Assembly (NCBI GenBank): GCA_021325515.1
Contig: JAJPHC010000039.1
Coordinates: 124,001-188,000 of the forward strand
Direction: 5' to 3'
DNA: 64,000 bases
From: Acidobacteriota bacterium
Lineage (GTDB): Bacteria > Acidobacteriota > Thermoanaerobaculia > Gp7-AA8
Made by a program: the position numbers and the translations under genes. Shown piece by piece: positions 49,545 to 58,287 of the stretch. The stretch's first letter is position 1. Each line of letters starts with the position of its first letter. Below the pieces are notes generated by a model. The model made no database searches and was not told the origin of the DNA. It was given only the letters and a program-made list of their open reading frames with translations.

Positions 49545-50234
49545 ATGCTCATCCTCCTCGCGCTCCTCTTCGCAACGGCCCCTGTTCCGGTCCGCACCAT
49601 CACTCCGGCCGAGCTCCGCGATGCGATGCTGAATCACGAGGCCGTCGTCATCGATGTCCGCGGCAGCGTTCCCTTCGACCTCGGACACATCGAAGGAGCG
49701 ATCTCGATGCCGCTCGGTCTCATCGCGCAGCGTGCGAGCGAGCTTCCGCAGGACAAGCTGATCGTCGCCTACTGCTCGTGCCGCCGCGAAGAGCTCAGCG
49801 ACAACGCGGTGCGCCAGCTCGCGAGCCACGGCTACACGAACGCGGCGGCGCTGAAGGGCGGCTACGACGCATGGGTCGACGGCGGATTTCCGATCGTTCG
49901 CCACGTCGACGAAGAGCAGCGGCTCTCCGTACCATCCTTCGTGACCTGCAACGATGTGACCTCGCATGCGGGCGAAGTCATCTCGTACAAACGGGGACGC
50001 TCGAAGACCGTTCTTCGCATCGCGACCGATGAGAAGACGACGGAAGAAGTGACGGTGACGCAGGAGCGGTACTACCTGTTCGGAGAGAAGTTCACGAAAG
50101 CCGGCTGGGCGCGCATCGAATCGAAGCGCGGCGTGCTCCGGCCACACACGCGTGCAATCGCATGGGTGTGCCGGAGCAGCGGCCAGAGCTGGATCGACTG
50201 GCGTCCGGGCGAAACGCGCGCGAACGCCGAGTAA
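49545..50234 (+). CDS. rhodanese-domain protein with C-terminal extension
   Basis: 229 residues. Short hydrophobic start (MLILLALLFATAPVP) suggests export or anchoring. Rhodanese domain about 18-115: VVIDVRGSVPFDLGHIEGAISMP and the active loop AYCSCRREELS with Cys77 and Cys79. An uncharacterised 110-residue C-terminal part follows (VRHVDEEQRLSVPSFVTCND and a Trp-rich end). Sulfur transfer or redox role is inferred. Confidence 0.85.
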   Translation: MLILLALLFATAPVPVRTITPAELRDAMLNHEAVVIDVRGSVPFDLGHIEGAISMPLGLIAQRASELPQDKLIVAYCSCRREELSDNAVRQLASHGYTNAAALKGGYDAWVDGGFPIVRHVDEEQRLSVPSFVTCNDVTSHAGEVISYKRGRSKTVLRIATDEKTTEEVTVTQERYYLFGEKFTKAGWARIESKRGVLRPHTRAIAWVCRSSGQSWIDWRPGETRANAE

Positions 50235-50242
50235 TCGCGCGA

Positions 50243-51355
50243 CTACCGCGCGGCTGCCGCCTCTTCGACATACGGCACGACGTCGAAGCTGCGCACGTAG
50301 AGCTCGTGAATCTGCTCCATCTCCGCATCGTTGAGCGGCTCGTGCTTCGACGCGCCGGCGAATTCCTCGAGTTGCTCTTCGTTGTAGATGTTCGGCAGCG
50401 CCGACACGATCGACGGATGCGCGTAGAGCCACAAGAGCGCGAGCTGGCCGATCGTCACGCCGCGCGCTTCGCACAACGCCTTGAGACGATCGACCTTCTG
50501 CAGTCCTTCGACCAGCCACGCGCGCGGGCGATGCGAGCGGTGATCGTTCTCATCGAACTTCGTATCGAGCGTGTACTTGCCTTCCAGCATCCCCGAGGAG
50601 TGCGTGACGCGGATGAGAAACTGCGGATCGGGATTCGCCTTCCACGCGCGGAACGAATGATCGAAGGCGGACGTCGGCGCGCAGACGCGCTTGTTCGTCT
50701 CTCCCCGCTCCGCTTCGGCGACCCCACCATACGTTGCACCACGCTCGGCGGCGAGAATGAACTCGCGTCCCGGATCCTGCTCGAGGATGTTGTAGATCAT
50801 CTGCGTCAGCGGTGCGCGGCGCACCGCCGTCGAGTAGATGCCCTCGTCACGCCAGCCGATCGCCGGTCCGAGCGACGGACCGTACGACGAGATCTTTCCT
50901 TCCTGTTTCAGCGCTTCCAGCGTTTCCCAATGCTCGTCCTGCATCAGCACCGTGACACGCGGATTGTGCGGCTGATAGATCGCGATGTGATCGACACCGA
51001 GCCGCTTCATCGACTGCTCACAGGCAAAGCGGATGAACTTCGGCGACATGTCCTGCGGCAGTTCGCGCTGGCCGCGCGGACGCTCCGGATTGTTGTAGAA
51101 GTCGTAGCCGAACTTCGTCCCGATGATCAGGTCGGGATGATCCTTCAGGATCGGAGCGAGGATCGTCTCGCCACGGCCGTTGCCATAGGCGTCGGCGGTG
51201 TCGATGTAGTTGATGCCGTAGTCGATCGCGCGGCGGATGATCCGCTGCGCTTCTGCATCGCTGTAATCTCCCCACCAGCCGGTCGACACGGTCCAGGTGC
51301 CGAAGCCGAGCTCGGAGAGTTGCAGATCGGTGTTGTGCAGCTTGCGATAGCGCAT
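50243..51355 (-). CDS. aldo/keto reductase
   Basis: 370 residues. TIM barrel: GFGTWTVSTGWWGDYSDAEA, IDTADAYGNGRGE (catalytic Asp, Tyr), IIGTKFGYDFYN (Lys) and VDHIAIYQPHNPRV. Cofactor NADPH is likely. Longer than the basic AKR by an insert near residues 180-235. Substrate unknown. Convergent with the rhodanese gene (8-base spacer). Confidence 0.92.
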   Translation of the reverse strand: MRYRKLHNTDLQLSELGFGTWTVSTGWWGDYSDAEAQRIIRRAIDYGINYIDTADAYGNGRGETILAPILKDHPDLIIGTKFGYDFYNNPERPRGQRELPQDMSPKFIRFACEQSMKRLGVDHIAIYQPHNPRVTVLMQDEHWETLEALKQEGKISSYGPSLGPAIGWRDEGIYSTAVRRAPLTQMIYNILEQDPGREFILAAERGATYGGVAEAERGETNKRVCAPTSAFDHSFRAWKANPDPQFLIRVTHSSGMLEGKYTLDTKFDENDHRSHRPRAWLVEGLQKVDRLKALCEARGVTIGQLALLWLYAHPSIVSALPNIYNEEQLEEFAGASKHEPLNDAEMEQIHELYVRSFDVVPYVEEAAAAR

Positions 51356-51442
51356 GGGGGTGGGCCTCCGTGGCCGTAGATTATCACCGCCTCAGCATCA
51401 GCTCGATCGCCAGTTACTAGTCCCGGCTTCTTCGCGCGATCG

Positions 51443-52213
51443 CTATCGCCCTGCCCTGCGCCGCCGCGGTATTTCCACCTTGACCGTCAGTTCGTGGACC
51501 TGCTCAACGACGCCGGGCGGACCCAGACCGTAGGTGATGGCGTTGACCCATGTCAGCCGATAGAGCCCTGGCGAGAGCGGACCCACATCGATCGCCGCAT
51601 CCACGCACCGCGAGAAGATCGGGGCAGCATCGCCGGACGACACTGGCTGCCGCACCGCGATGTGGTTGCCTTCAACCGTCGCCGTTCCTCGGCCGCTGTA
51701 AAACTCATTCGACGCAAGCAGCGCGTCGTAGTGCAACTCGTATCCGCGCTTCTCCGCCGAATACGTGACGAATGCATTGGCAGCCGGATAGCAAGCCGAC
51801 GGAACCACGAAGTCCGCAAGCCTGTACTTGAACGCCGCCGGACCCGATTCGTTCATCACGGTCACTTCGAGATCGATCGAGTACGTTCCCGCTTCCACGT
51901 ACAACAATGCCGATTCGCGGTGCTCCGCCTCGCCATTCGGATTTGGTGTCGCGGTCTGCCGGATGGTGATGTTGTGAGGCATCCCATACGTCATGAAGCC
52001 CGGATAGACGAAATTCCACGGGCCACTCTGCGGCACGATCGGCGCGTCGAACTTCATCGACGGCGCGACCTTCTGCGACCAGATGAGCGTCACCACATTC
52101 GCATCTCGCGGGTGTTCGGGAACGACGACCGCGACCGGCGCCGCGATGCTCTGCGCACCGAGTTGCACAGCGATGAACGACAACAACAGAGCCACGACTG
52201 CGTTTTTCATCAT
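51443..52213 (-). CDS. secreted hypothetical protein
   Basis: 256 residues. Signal peptide (AVVALLLSFIAVQLGAQS) then an immunoglobulin-like or beta-rich protein with regular strands (NVVTLIWSQKVAPSMKF, GTYSIDLEVTVMNESGPAAFKYRLADFVVPSACYP). Ends in a basic RRRRAGR tail. No family recognised. A hairpin followed by TTTT lies just upstream of its start. Confidence 0.7.
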   Translation of the reverse strand: MMKNAVVALLLSFIAVQLGAQSIAAPVAVVVPEHPRDANVVTLIWSQKVAPSMKFDAPIVPQSGPWNFVYPGFMTYGMPHNITIRQTATPNPNGEAEHRESALLYVEAGTYSIDLEVTVMNESGPAAFKYRLADFVVPSACYPAANAFVTYSAEKRGYELHYDALLASNEFYSGRGTATVEGNHIAVRQPVSSGDAAPIFSRCVDAAIDVGPLSPGLYRLTWVNAITYGLGPPGVVEQVHELTVKVEIPRRRRAGR

Positions 52214-52231
52214 GACGCCTTAAAGAGAAAA

Positions 52232-52251
52232 GGCGCAGCCGAGGCTGCGCC
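52232..52251 (-). terminator. hairpin in the leader of the preceding minus-strand gene
   Basis: GGCGCAGCC/GGCTGCGCC with a 2-base loop; on the minus strand TTTTCTCTTT follows and then the ATG at 52213. It acts as an attenuator or is a left-over terminator from an upstream gene. Confidence 0.5.
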
Positions 52252-52335
52252 GTCCGTTCGTTCGATGAAACTGCCGAAGGATATCACGCGCCCTCGCGGG
52301 GCGTATCATGAGTCGTCCAGCAAGCGAGGTGCACG

Positions 52336-52797
52336 ATGGTCCGAACATCACTGGCTCTGCTCGCGCTCACGATCTTTCTCACGGCCCACTGCGGGCAGAA
52401 GGAGAAGGCGAGGACGACCGAGAGCGACCGCTGGAACGCGATGCAGCAGGATCCCGGGATGAATGCGATCGCGCGGAATTACGAGGCGAAATCCTCTCCC
52501 CCCGAACCTGCTCGCGAAGGAGCGCCGCACATCAACACCGTCGAGGGGCAATGGGCGGCGATCGCCGATCGGATCGAAGGAGTGATCACGCTCACGGGCA
52601 GCAACATGCCGAAGAACGCGACGGTCACGAGCCGCTCTCCCTACGTCACGGTCGGCGCCATCGAGAGCGATGCCAGCCGCACGCTCGTGAGCATCACGAT
52701 CGATCCCGCGACTCCGGCCGGAAATCTCGAGCTCGAGTACACCGCGCCCGGCTTTCCGCCCGTCGATTTCACAGTCGGCTACTCGCCGCCGCAATGA
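52336..52797 (+). CDS. exported hypothetical protein
   Basis: 153 residues. Hydrophobic start MVRTSLALLALTIFLTAHC; the Cys after it resembles a lipoprotein signal, but the -1 residue is His, so lipidation is doubtful. C-terminal beta-rich part (GVITLTGSNMPKNATVTSRS and VSITIDPATPAGNLELEYTAPGFPPVDFTVGY) resembles an IPT/TIG or Ig-like domain. Function unknown. Confidence 0.7.
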   Translation: MVRTSLALLALTIFLTAHCGQKEKARTTESDRWNAMQQDPGMNAIARNYEAKSSPPEPAREGAPHINTVEGQWAAIADRIEGVITLTGSNMPKNATVTSRSPYVTVGAIESDASRTLVSITIDPATPAGNLELEYTAPGFPPVDFTVGYSPPQ

Positions 52798-52821
52798 ACC
52801 GGTGACGGCGATCCAAACGAA

Positions 52822-52848
52822 AACGGCGCAGCGGGATGCTGCGCCGTT
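52822..52848 (-). terminator. rho-independent terminator of the enoyl-CoA hydratase gene
   Basis: 11-bp stem AACGGCGCAGC/GCTGCGCCGTT with five-base loop; on the minus strand it continues TTTTCGTTT. Lies between convergent genes, 22 bases from the minus-strand stop. Confidence 0.85.
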
Positions 52849-52869
52849 CATCGTTCCTGTGAATTCGGC

Positions 52870-53658
52870 TTACTTGCCGGCGAATGCAGGCTTGCGCTTC
52901 TGGTTGTATGCGCCGAGGCCTTCCTTCGCATCTTCGCTCTGGAAGAGCTGCTGCTGCAGCTCGCGCTCGATCGCCAGCGCGGACTCGAACGGCACTTCCC
53001 AGCCGCTCTGCACCGAACGCTTGATGCGGCCAACGGCTTTCGACGCCTTGTTCGGCGGGCAGAAGCTCCACGCGTATTCCATCACGCGATCCCACCATCC
53101 CTCGGCCGGCCACACCTTGTTGACGATCCCGAGCTCTTCGGCCTGCTCGAACTCGATGAGGCCGCCCTCGACCATCATCTCGATCGACTTCGACTTGCCG
53201 ACGATGCGCGAGAGCCGCTGCGTGCCGCCGGTGCCCGGCAGAACGCCGAGGTTGATTTCGGGCAGACCGACTTTGCCGGCGCCCTGCTTCGCGATCCGGA
53301 TGTCCGCAGCCATCGCGATCTCGAGTCCGCCGCCGACCGTGTGGCCGTTCAGCGCTGCGATCACGAGCTTCGGCGTCTGCTCGAGACGGTTCAGCGTCTC
53401 GTTCGCATGCAGACAGAAGTAGTACTTGAATCCCGGCGTCACCTCGGAAAGCATCTTGATGTTCGCGCCGGCGGAGAAGAACTTGTCGCCCGATCCGCGG
53501 AGCACGATGACATGAACCGAATCGTCCATGCGAGCCTCGAGGATGCAGGAGTCCAACTCCTTGTTCATTTCGTAGGTGTAGGTGTTGGCAGGGGGATCAT
53601 TCAATTCGAGAATTGCGACGCCCTTTTCAACCCTGTAGTCGACCAGATTTCCAGCCAT
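52870..53658 (-). CDS. enoyl-CoA hydratase/isomerase family protein
   Basis: About 262 residues from ATG 53658 (GGAG 7 bases upstream). Crotonase fold: oxyanion loop FFSAGANIKMLSE and NGHTVGGGLEIAMAADIRIA, GLPEINLGVLPGTGGTQRL, with the catalytic Glu of LPEINLGV. Hydrates enoyl-CoA or acts on another acyl-CoA; specific pathway unclear. Confidence 0.93.
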   Translation of the reverse strand: MAGNLVDYRVEKGVAILELNDPPANTYTYEMNKELDSCILEARMDDSVHVIVLRGSGDKFFSAGANIKMLSEVTPGFKYYFCLHANETLNRLEQTPKLVIAALNGHTVGGGLEIAMAADIRIAKQGAGKVGLPEINLGVLPGTGGTQRLSRIVGKSKSIEMMVEGGLIEFEQAEELGIVNKVWPAEGWWDRVMEYAWSFCPPNKASKAVGRIKRSVQSGWEVPFESALAIERELQQQLFQSEDAKEGLGAYNQKRKPAFAGK

Positions 53659-53699
53659 TCGAATCTCCGTTTTCTTGATGAAGTGGGGGATTGTACGCC

Positions 53700-53801
53700 A
53701 TGAGGCTTTTCTGCGGATTTCTCTTCGCGCTCGCGACGACTGTCTTCGCTGCTGAACCACCGATCACGGCGATTCATGCCCGGCGTCTGACAACCGTATA
53801 G
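53700..53801 (+). pseudogene. orphan signal-peptide fragment (N-terminus of a lost secreted protein)
   Basis: 34 codons with TAG: a complete signal peptide (MRLFCGFLFALATTVFAAEP) then PITAIHARRLTTV. The start resembles exported amidohydrolases, which open with AITxARxIDG. The frame is cut exactly where a TGTAGGACA-type palindrome begins. A decayed gene or a small secreted peptide; the former is more likely. Confidence 0.4.
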
Positions 53802-53859
53802 GACGACCTCTCAGGTTGTCCCGTGGTGTGTGAGGGACAAGCTGAGAGCTTGTCCTACA
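53797..53859. repeat. TGTAGGACA-family double palindrome, copy 1
   Basis: First half TATAGGACGACCT/AGGTTGTCC, second half GGACAAGCT/AGCTTGTCCTACA, with outer ends also complementary. It ends in the pfkA stop codon: the TAG of pfkA is part of the element. Confidence 0.75.
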
Positions 53860-54934
53860 AGCCATCCCCGAAGGAGACGCCGAGACTCCTCGCGGTCTGC
53901 ACCATCTGCCCCTGGGGATCGACGTACTTCATCTTCGACACCGCGTCCTTGATTGCGACGGAGACGATTTCGTCGCCGCGCAACGCGACCATCTTTCCGA
54001 ACTCGCGCCGGCCGAGGAGATCGGCTGCAGCTTTGCCGAATCGCGTGGCGAGGATGCGGTCGTATGCGATCGGCGATCCCCCGCGCTGGATATGGCCGAG
54101 GACCGTGACGCGGATCTCGTGCTTGATGTGCTGCGCGATCTGATCGGCGACGCGATAGGCGATGCCGCCCAGCCGCTTCGAGCGGCGGTCGAGGTACGCC
54201 TCTTCGCCGCCTACCGCTTTCGATCCTTCCGCAACGACGATCAGATCGAAGGTCGCGCCCTCCCGATCGCGTGTGCGGATCGAGGAGATGATGTTCTCCG
54301 GCGTGTACGGAATCTCGGGGATGAGAATGATGTCGGCGCCGCCCGCCAGTCCCGAGTAGAGCGCGATCCATCCCGCATCGCGGCCCATGACCTCGAGGAT
54401 CATCACGCGGTCGTGACTCTCGGCCGTGGTGTGCAGCCGGTCCACCGCTTCCGTCGCGACGGACACGGCCGTGAAAAAGCCGAAGGTGTAGTCGGTGGCG
54501 GCGAGATCGTTGTCGATCGTCTTCGGCACGGCGACCATCGGGATGCCCATGTCGCAGAGCCTCTGCGCGATCTTGAGCGTGCCGTCGCCGCCGATCGCGA
54601 TGATGCCGTCGATGCCGAGCTTATGAATGTTCTCGACGCATTCCGCCGAACGATCGACACAGATCCGCTCGCCATCCTTCATCGCCGGATACTCGAACGG
54701 ATTCCCGCGATTCGTGGTGCGAAGCAGCGTGCCGCCTTTCGGAAGAATGCCGCGGATCGCTTCGACCGACAAAGGAATTGCTGAGCTGGTCAGAAGTCCC
54801 TCGAATCCGAATTGAATCCCGAGAACTTCGAAGTCGTAATCGCGGATCGCGGTGCGGACGGCCGCGCGAATGACTGCGTTGAGGCCGGGACAATCGCCGC
54901 CGCCGGTGAGAATGCCGATGCGCTTGCGGGCCAT
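53855..54934 (-). CDS. pfkA: 6-phosphofructokinase
   Basis: About 359 residues from ATG 54934. Phosphorylates fructose 6-phosphate in glycolysis. GILTGGGDCPGLNAVIR, GGDG at 115-118 (the Gly marks ATP rather than pyrophosphate use) and catalytic PKTIDND (137-143). The motifs around TDYTFGFFTAVSVATEAVDRLH and MGRDAGWIAL are those of the group III PFK type. The C-terminal end GVSFGDGL is completed by a TAG within a palindromic repeat. Confidence 0.95.
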   Translation of the reverse strand: MARKRIGILTGGGDCPGLNAVIRAAVRTAIRDYDFEVLGIQFGFEGLLTSSAIPLSVEAIRGILPKGGTLLRTTNRGNPFEYPAMKDGERICVDRSAECVENIHKLGIDGIIAIGGDGTLKIAQRLCDMGIPMVAVPKTIDNDLAATDYTFGFFTAVSVATEAVDRLHTTAESHDRVMILEVMGRDAGWIALYSGLAGGADIILIPEIPYTPENIISSIRTRDREGATFDLIVVAEGSKAVGGEEAYLDRRSKRLGGIAYRVADQIAQHIKHEIRVTVLGHIQRGGSPIAYDRILATRFGKAAADLLGRREFGKMVALRGDEIVSVAIKDAVSKMKYVDPQGQMVQTARSLGVSFGDGL

Positions 54935-55022
54935 GGGCGAACAATAACAGGCATGGCACTCCCATTGCTCAACCATAAGGAGCCGGCGCCATCAATGCGC
55001 CGGCCCAAACTGTGGAGGAGAC

Positions 55023-55271
55023 ATGAACATTCTTGGATGGCTCTTATTCGGATTGATCGTCGGCGCGATCGCCAAGTTCCTCATGCCGGGCAATGATCCG
55101 GGCGGCTGGATCGTGACGATTCTGCTGGGCATCGCCGGATCGTTCGTCGGTGGTTTTCTCGCTTCTGCGATCGGTCACAATGAACAGACGGCGGGGTGGA
55201 TCGGCTCCATCATCGGAGCGATGGTCCTCCTCTTCATCTACAGGCTGATCGCCGGCAGACGAACGGTCTGA
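55023..55271 (+). CDS. GlsB/YeaQ/YmgE family stress-associated membrane protein
   Basis: 82 residues, three helices. MNILGWLLFGLIVGAIAKFLMPG and GGWIVTILLGIAGSFVGGFL are typical of the transglycosylase-associated protein family; despite the name it has no glycosylase activity shown. GGAGGAG precedes the start. Usually stress-induced in other bacteria. Confidence 0.92.
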   Translation: MNILGWLLFGLIVGAIAKFLMPGNDPGGWIVTILLGIAGSFVGGFLASAIGHNEQTAGWIGSIIGAMVLLFIYRLIAGRRTV

Positions 55272-55330
55272 CCCCGGCCCCTTCGTGAAAGAACAAGGCC
55301 TCGCGCAGTCCCGGCGAGGCCTTCGTCGTG

Positions 55331-55414
55331 TGTAGGACAGGCGCCCTCGCCGTGTAGGACAGGCGCCCTCGCCTGTCCCATCAAGAGCCGACAGGCGAGG
55401 GCGCCTGTCGTACA
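55331..55414. repeat. TGTAGGACA-family palindrome, copy 2
   Basis: TGTAGGACAGGCGCCCTCGC is partly duplicated (55331 and 55353) and then pairs with GACAGGCGAGGGCGCCTGTC at the right. Same words as the copy at 59953. Outer ends TGTAGGACA/TGTCGTACA. Confidence 0.8.
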
Positions 55415-55457
55415 CACTGTTCAACGATTTGTCACCGGATTCGTAACTCCCATCAGC

Positions 55458-55485
55458 GAACCACCTAATGCATCGTTACGTCTGA
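55458..55485 (+). promoter_or_regulatory. possible ECF (sigmaE-like) promoter of htrA
   Basis: GAAC at 55458 and TCTGA at 55481 are 19 bases apart, the spacing seen in sigmaE promoters (GGAACTT / TCTGA). The match is partial and it is 98 bases before the ATG. HtrA genes are classic targets of such sigma factors. Confidence 0.35.
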
Positions 55486-55582
55486 TACGGTAGAAGGTGC
55501 GCGCTCCACCGTTCGCAATTCCGCGCGGGCGCGCTCTGTTTCCTACACACGTTCAGAGTTCCCAGGAGGAGTTCGAATAGTC

Positions 55583-57145
55583 ATGACAGCATCGACGAAA
55601 CGAATTTTGTCGACCATCGCCATCGTCATCGCCTCGGTCGCGTTCGGGGTGATCATCAGCGCCGATCTCGGTCTGATGCGCAATTCACACGCGCAACCCG
55701 CTCCACAAATCCAGACGTCGTCCGGGCCGGTCACGAGCGTGACGATCCCGTCGTTCGCCGATGTCGCCGCCCGCGTGATGCCCGCGGTCGTCTCCATCCG
55801 CTCGACAGAAATCGTCAAGAGCAGCGAGATGCGCCAGCAGCACGGCGGGTTCGACCCGTTCGAGTTCTTCTTCCCGAATCCGGGACAGACACCGCGCCGG
55901 CGCGGCATGCAGCAGACGCCGAACGATGATGACGACGAGCACGCGCAGCGCAGCGGCGGCTCGGGCTTCATCATCTCGCCGGATGGCTACATCCTGACGA
56001 ACAATCACGTCATCGAAGGGGCGACGAAAGTCGAAGTGCACTACGGCGCCGACGAGAACGGCAACGGCGGGCACACCGTCGAAGCGAAGATCGTCGGGCA
56101 CGACGCCGCGACCGACATCGCCCTGCTGAAGATCGAGTCGAACGGCAATCTGCCGAACATTCCTCTCGGCGACAGCGACCGCATTCGCAAGGGCGACTGG
56201 GCGATCGCCGTCGGCAATCCGTTCGAGTTCGAGAACACGCTCACGGTCGGCGTCATCTCCGCGAAGGGGCGTTCACTCGGCCTTTCGACGCAGACGCGCT
56301 CGTTCGAGAACTTCATCCAGACCGACGCCGCCATCAACTTCGGCAATTCCGGCGGCCCGCTCATCAACATCAACGGTGAAGTCGTCGGCATCAACACCGC
56401 GATCCGCGGCGGCGGCGCGCAGGGCATCGGCTTCGCGACTCCGATCAACACGGCGAAGCGGCTCCTGCCGCAGCTCAAGCAGGGCAAGATCGTCCGCGGC
56501 TACCTCGGCATGGGTATCTATGAGGTGACCGAGGACGTGAAGCAGGCCTTCAATCTGCCGGAAGCGCGCGGCGCACTCGTGCAGCAGGTCGAGCCGGGCA
56601 AGCCCGCTGACAAAGCCGGCATCGAGAAGGGCGACGTCATCATCGAGATCGACGGCCGCAAGATCAACACGAACCGCGAGCTGATCGACTACATCTCCTA
56701 TCTGCCCGTCGGCACGAAGGTGAACATCACGCTGATCCGCAACGGCCAGCGCAAGACCGTCACCGCAACGACCGCAGAGCGCCCGAATGAGGGCGATCAG
56801 AGCGAAGAGTCGGCGACCGAGAACAACGGCCCGACGAAGAACCGCCTCGGCGTTTCGGTGCAGGAGATCACTCCGCAGACCCGCCAGCTCTACGGCCTCG
56901 GCGACAGCGTCAAGGGTGTCGTCGTCACCGGCGTGAAGGAAGTCTCGCCCGCCGGCGAAGCCGGCATCGCCGAAGGCGACGTGATCAGCGAAGTGCAGGG
57001 GCAGAAGATCAACAACGCAGCCGACTTCCGCGCGGCAGTCGATGGGCTCAAGGGCGGCACGACGATCCGCATCTACGTGACGAGCAGCGGCGGCGGCCGC
57101 GGAAGCCAGTCGCTGTCCGGCTACCGCTTCCTGCGCATTCCCTGA
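55583..57145 (+). CDS. periplasmic serine endoprotease HtrA/DegP-like
   Basis: 520 residues. Membrane anchor or signal (ILSTIAIVIASVAFGVIISA). Trypsin-like domain with His142 (TNNHVIEG), Asp178 (AATDIALLK) and Ser256 (NFGNSGGPL). Two PDZ domains follow (about 312-400 and 425-515: GYLGMGIYEV, LGVSVQEITP). An LA-loop insertion after residue 85 is Gln/Asp-rich. Degrades or refolds misfolded envelope proteins. Confidence 0.96.
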   Translation: MTASTKRILSTIAIVIASVAFGVIISADLGLMRNSHAQPAPQIQTSSGPVTSVTIPSFADVAARVMPAVVSIRSTEIVKSSEMRQQHGGFDPFEFFFPNPGQTPRRRGMQQTPNDDDDEHAQRSGGSGFIISPDGYILTNNHVIEGATKVEVHYGADENGNGGHTVEAKIVGHDAATDIALLKIESNGNLPNIPLGDSDRIRKGDWAIAVGNPFEFENTLTVGVISAKGRSLGLSTQTRSFENFIQTDAAINFGNSGGPLININGEVVGINTAIRGGGAQGIGFATPINTAKRLLPQLKQGKIVRGYLGMGIYEVTEDVKQAFNLPEARGALVQQVEPGKPADKAGIEKGDVIIEIDGRKINTNRELIDYISYLPVGTKVNITLIRNGQRKTVTATTAERPNEGDQSEESATENNGPTKNRLGVSVQEITPQTRQLYGLGDSVKGVVVTGVKEVSPAGEAGIAEGDVISEVQGQKINNAADFRAAVDGLKGGTTIRIYVTSSGGGRGSQSLSGYRFLRIP

Positions 57146-57155
57146 CGTGAACGGC

Positions 57156-57184
57156 TGTAGGACAACCTCTCAGGTTGTCCTACA
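57156..57184. repeat. TGTAGGACA-family palindrome, copy 3
   Basis: TGTAGGACAACCT, three bases, AGGTTGTCCTACA: perfect 13-bp arms in the spacer between htrA and ribD, 10 bases after the htrA stop. Confidence 0.92.
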
Positions 57185-57204
57185 CGCCTTACAATGCGCG
57201 GCGC

Positions 57205-58287
57205 GTGAACGACGAGATCTTCATGCGCCGCGCCCTCGATCTCGCCGAGCGAGGCCGCTACGGCGTCAGCCCCAATCCGATGGTCGGCTGCGTCATCGTG
57301 AGCGACGGCGCGATCATCGCCGAAGGCTTTCACGAGCGCGCCGGCGAGGCCCATGCGGAAGTCGCCGCTCTCCGTCGATGCGGCGATGAAACGCGCGGCG
57401 CGACGATGTACGTGACGCTCGAGCCCTGCTGCCATCACGGCCGCACGCCGCCATGCACCGAGGCGGTGCGCGCCGCAGGCATCGCGCGGCTCGTCATCGC
57501 GATGCGCGATCCGAACTCGATCGTCGACGGGCGGGGCATTCAGGAACTGCGCGACGCCGGAATCGAAGTCGTCGTCGGAGTCCTGGAAGCCCAGGCGCGG
57601 AGACTCAACGAGAAGTTCGCATGGGCGATGTCGCAGCAGCTCCCGTTCGTGCTGCTGAAAGCCGGCATGACACTCGACGGGAAACTCGCCACGGTGACCC
57701 GCGAGAGCCAGTGGATCACCTCGAGTGAAGCACGCGAGCGGAGTCTGCTGCTGCGCGAGGAGTACGACGCGATTGCGATCGGCAGCGGCACGCTCATCGC
57801 CGACAACCCCCGCCTCACCCGCCGCCTCGGCGTCTCGACGTCGGTGACTCCGTTCACGCGCGTGGTGCTCGATGCGGCAGGCGATGCACCGGCGCATGCC
57901 CAGATGTTCGCCGACGGCGGCCGGACGATTCTCTTCACGCCGCGCGCGCCGCAGGATCTCGCGTCCTCCGTCGAGGTCGTTGAAATGAACGCACCCTCCG
58001 GGCGCCTCGATCTGATCGCCGTGCTGCGCGAACTGTTTGCGCGCGGCATTCGCTCTCTCCTCGTCGAAGGGGGCTCGCTCGTCCACTCCGATTTCATCCG
58101 CCGCGGGTTATGGCAGAAGATGATCGTCTTCGCCGCGCCGGTGATCGTAGGCGGAGCAGAAGCTCCATCGATCTTCTCCGGCGAACCGGTAAGCAGGTTG
58201 ACAGATGCATACCGCTTTCGGTTTGATCGGGCCGAGATCGTCGGATCCGACATCATGATCACAGCGTATCCCAGCAGCGAGGGATGA
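57205..58287 (+). CDS. ribD: bifunctional pyrimidine deaminase/reductase RibD
   Basis: About 360 residues from GTG 57205; a TTG at 57175 lies inside the palindrome and is rejected. N-terminal deaminase: HAEVAAL, PCCHHGRTPPC zinc site. C-terminal reductase: TLDGKLATVTRESQWITS, RSLLVEGGSLVHSDFI. Second and third steps of riboflavin synthesis. A TACAAT -10 box ends 9 bases before GTG. The stop TGA is inside the GAGTGAY array. Confidence 0.96.
   Translation: MNDEIFMRRALDLAERGRYGVSPNPMVGCVIVSDGAIIAEGFHERAGEAHAEVAALRRCGDETRGATMYVTLEPCCHHGRTPPCTEAVRAAGIARLVIAMRDPNSIVDGRGIQELRDAGIEVVVGVLEAQARRLNEKFAWAMSQQLPFVLLKAGMTLDGKLATVTRESQWITSSEARERSLLLREEYDAIAIGSGTLIADNPRLTRRLGVSTSVTPFTRVVLDAAGDAPAHAQMFADGGRTILFTPRAPQDLASSVEVVEMNAPSGRLDLIAVLRELFARGIRSLLVEGGSLVHSDFIRRGLWQKMIVFAAPVIVGGAEAPSIFSGEPVSRLTDAYRFRFDRAEIVGSDIMITAYPSSEG

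Larger units (their letters stand above)
55272..55582. other. 311-base spacer between the YeaQ-like gene and htrA
   Basis: It holds a TGTAGGACA-family element, a possible ECF-type promoter and the htrA ribosome site AGGAGGAG. No gene is visible. Confidence 0.6.

Noticed and set aside
55444-55485. GTAACTC as -35 of the htrA promoter
   Set aside because: Spacing to TCTGA is too long; the GAAC at 55458 fits better.
57175-57204. TTG start for ribD at 57175
   Set aside because: It is in the right arm of the TGTAGGACA palindrome; the conserved protein begins near GTG 57205.
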